The position numbers were made by a program, and so were the translations under genes. Positions 62,764 through 64,000 of a stretch of 64,000 nucleotides of DNA are shown in pieces. Source of the DNA: Pratylenchus scribneri (Eukaryota; Nematoda; Chromadorea; Rhabditida; Pratylenchidae); the NCBI GenBank assembly GCA_030063045.1, contig JAQSEB010000073.1, positions 124,001-188,000 on the forward strand, given 5' to 3'. A model generated the notes under the pieces. It searched no databases, was not told where the DNA came from, and saw only the letters and a program-made list of their open reading frames with translations. Within the stretch, counting starts at the first letter, position 1. Each line of letters starts with the position of its first letter.

Positions 62764-64000
62764 CCTAGGGTATATTGGACTTGTTTTAGTTCAGGATTTG
62801 AATTTTTTGAAATTTTTTTAATAGAATCATATTCTCCATCAAAAAATACAGTCCTATATTTTTTATTTTGTTACCCTCATATTGATTTTATATGAATTTC
62901 TAAACAATAGCCCCAAAATTCAATTATGCCTAGGGTATATTTGACTTGTTTTAGTTCAGGATTTGAATTTTTTGAAATTTTTTTAATAGAATCATATTCT
63001 CCATCAAAAAATACAGTCCTATATTTTTTATTTTGTTAATATACCCTCATATTGATTTTATATGTATTTCTAAACAATAGCCCCAAAATTCAATTATGCC
63101 TAGGGTATATTTGACATGTTTTAGTTCAGGATTTGAATTTTTTGAAATTTTTTTAATAGATTCATGTTCTCCATCAAAAAATACAAGCCTATCTTTTTTT
63201 AGATTTTTAAAATACCCCCTTACTAATTTTTTCTGAATTTCTAAACAATAGCCCCAAAATTCAATTATGCCTAGGGTATATTGGACTTGTTTTAGTTCAG
63301 GATTTGAATTTTTTGAAATTTTTTTAATAGATTCATGTTCTCCATCAAAAAATACAAGCCTATCTTTTTTTAGATTTTTAAAATACCCCCTTACTAATTT
63401 TTTCTGAATTTCTAAACAATAGCCCCAAAATTCAATTATGCCTAGGGTATATTTGACTTGTTTTAGTTCAGGATTTGAATTTTTTGAAATTTTTTTAATA
63501 GAATCATATTCTCCATCAAAAAATACAGTCCTATATTTTTTATTTTGTTAATATACCCTCATATTGATTTTATATGAATTTCTAAACAATAGCCCCAAAA
63601 TTCAATTATGCCTAGGGTATATTTGACATGTTTTAGTTCAGGATTTGAATTTTTTGAAATTTTTTTAATAGATTCATGTTCTCCATCAAAAAATACAAGC
63701 CTATCTTTTTTTAGATTTTTAAAATACCCCCTTACTAATTTTTTCTGAATTTCTAAACAATAGCCCCAAAATTCAATTATGCCTAGGGTATATTTGACTT
63801 GTTTTAGTTCAGGATTTGAATTTTTTGAAATTTTTTTAATAGAATCATATTCTCCATCAAAAAATACAGTCCTATCTTTTTTTAGATTTTTAAAATACCC
63901 CCTTACTAATTTTTTCTGAATTTCTAAACAATAGCCCCAAAATTCAATTATGCCTAGGGTATATTTGACTTGTTTTAGTTCAGGATTTGAATTTTTTGAA
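62764..64000 (+). repeat. Right-end units, class A alternating with class E
   Basis: The first unit is 165 bp because 5 bp are missing at TTTTGTTACCCTC (~62870). Class A and class E units ending TTTTTTCTGAA then follow in irregular alternation, and TTGGACTTG recurs near 63281. TTATATGTATTTC near 63060 is private. The last unit near 63860 is a hybrid with AGTCC and CCCCCTTACTAA. The window ends inside a unit at GAATTTTTTGAA, so the array goes on. Confidence 0.85.

Larger units (their letters stand above)
973..64000 (+). repeat. ~170 bp A+T-rich satellite array, whole extent
   Basis: From ATGTTTTAGTTCAGG at 973 to the last base, the same ~170 bp unit repeats head to tail without interruption, about 370 copies. 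Counted on a class A unit, 40 of 170 bases are G or C (23.5%). Units measure 164 to 173 bp. CCTAGG recurs nearly once per unit and I use it as the register. I saw no inverted copy, no unit of foreign sequence and no transposon inside. Monomer length close to one nucleosome plus linker is typical of centromeric satellites such as the 171 bp primate alpha satellite; centromere identity is inference. I do not recognise the family by name. The array is open on the right. Confidence 0.98.

Noticed and set aside
973..64000. CRISPR array or bacterial origin
   Set aside because: There are no short repeats separated by unique spacers. The whole ~170 bp unit is repeated, and no cas genes or prokaryotic gene structure are seen.
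973..64000. CENP-B box
   Set aside because: The TTCG....A..CGGG pattern is absent. The one TTCG noted in the array (near 17139) is not followed by CGGG.
973..64000. Telomeric repeats or inverted satellite units marking an array switch
   Set aside because: No TTAGG, TTAGGC or TTTAGGG tracts and no reverse-oriented units were seen; all monomers read in the same direction.

Overview
This window is eukaryotic satellite DNA. About 970 bp of non-repetitive sequence at the left edge (1-972) is followed by one unbroken array of a ~170 bp, roughly 76% A+T monomer that runs from 973 past the right end (about 370 head-to-tail copies, all in one orientation). I see no convincing protein gene, rRNA, CRISPR array, insertion sequence or viral sequence. 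The small open frames that recur across the array are by-products of the repeat. The species cannot be named from sequence alone; array size, monomer length and multi-level order point to a centromeric or pericentromeric block of an animal or plant chromosome.

Register used here: a monomer starts at the first C of CCTAGG. Classes are told apart by alleles at a few sites. A = GAATCATATTC / AGTCCTATA / TTTTGTTAATA / TTATATGAA (A' is the same with AAATTCTTTT). B = GATGCATGTTC / AAGCC / ACCCCATATTG / TTTCCAAAAATGG. C = CCATTAAAAAATAC / CCGGCATATC. D = GAATCATATTC / AAGCC / CCCCCTTACTAA. E = GATTCATGTTC / AAGCC. F = GAATTTATTGAAATTC / AAGCC. T = GATGCATGTTC in other combinations.

Layout: 973-1638 edge monomers; 1639-6407 mostly class A, ending in ten successive 170 bp units; 6408-19682 a mosaic of A/B/C/D/E with an 18-monomer period (3,061 bp) and a 12-monomer period (2,042 bp); 19683-34000 a mosaic rich in class F and pure-T class C, with a 2,039 bp 12-mer; 34000-38413 a return of the first mosaic; 38414-45052 a return of the second; 45053-51028 mostly class E with a 1,706 bp 10-mer; 51029-62763 mostly class A', with 1,872 and 1,870 bp 11-mers; 62764-64000 class A and E mixed, array continuing.

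The real content is higher-order structure. There are nested tandem multimers, blocks re-used 10-22 kb away inside the same array, chimeric monomers that record out-of-register exchange, a ~69 bp nearly invariant core next to a ~100 bp window that carries almost all variation, and CpG dinucleotides almost confined to one class. All equivalences were read by eye from diagnostic motifs and offsets, not by full alignment.
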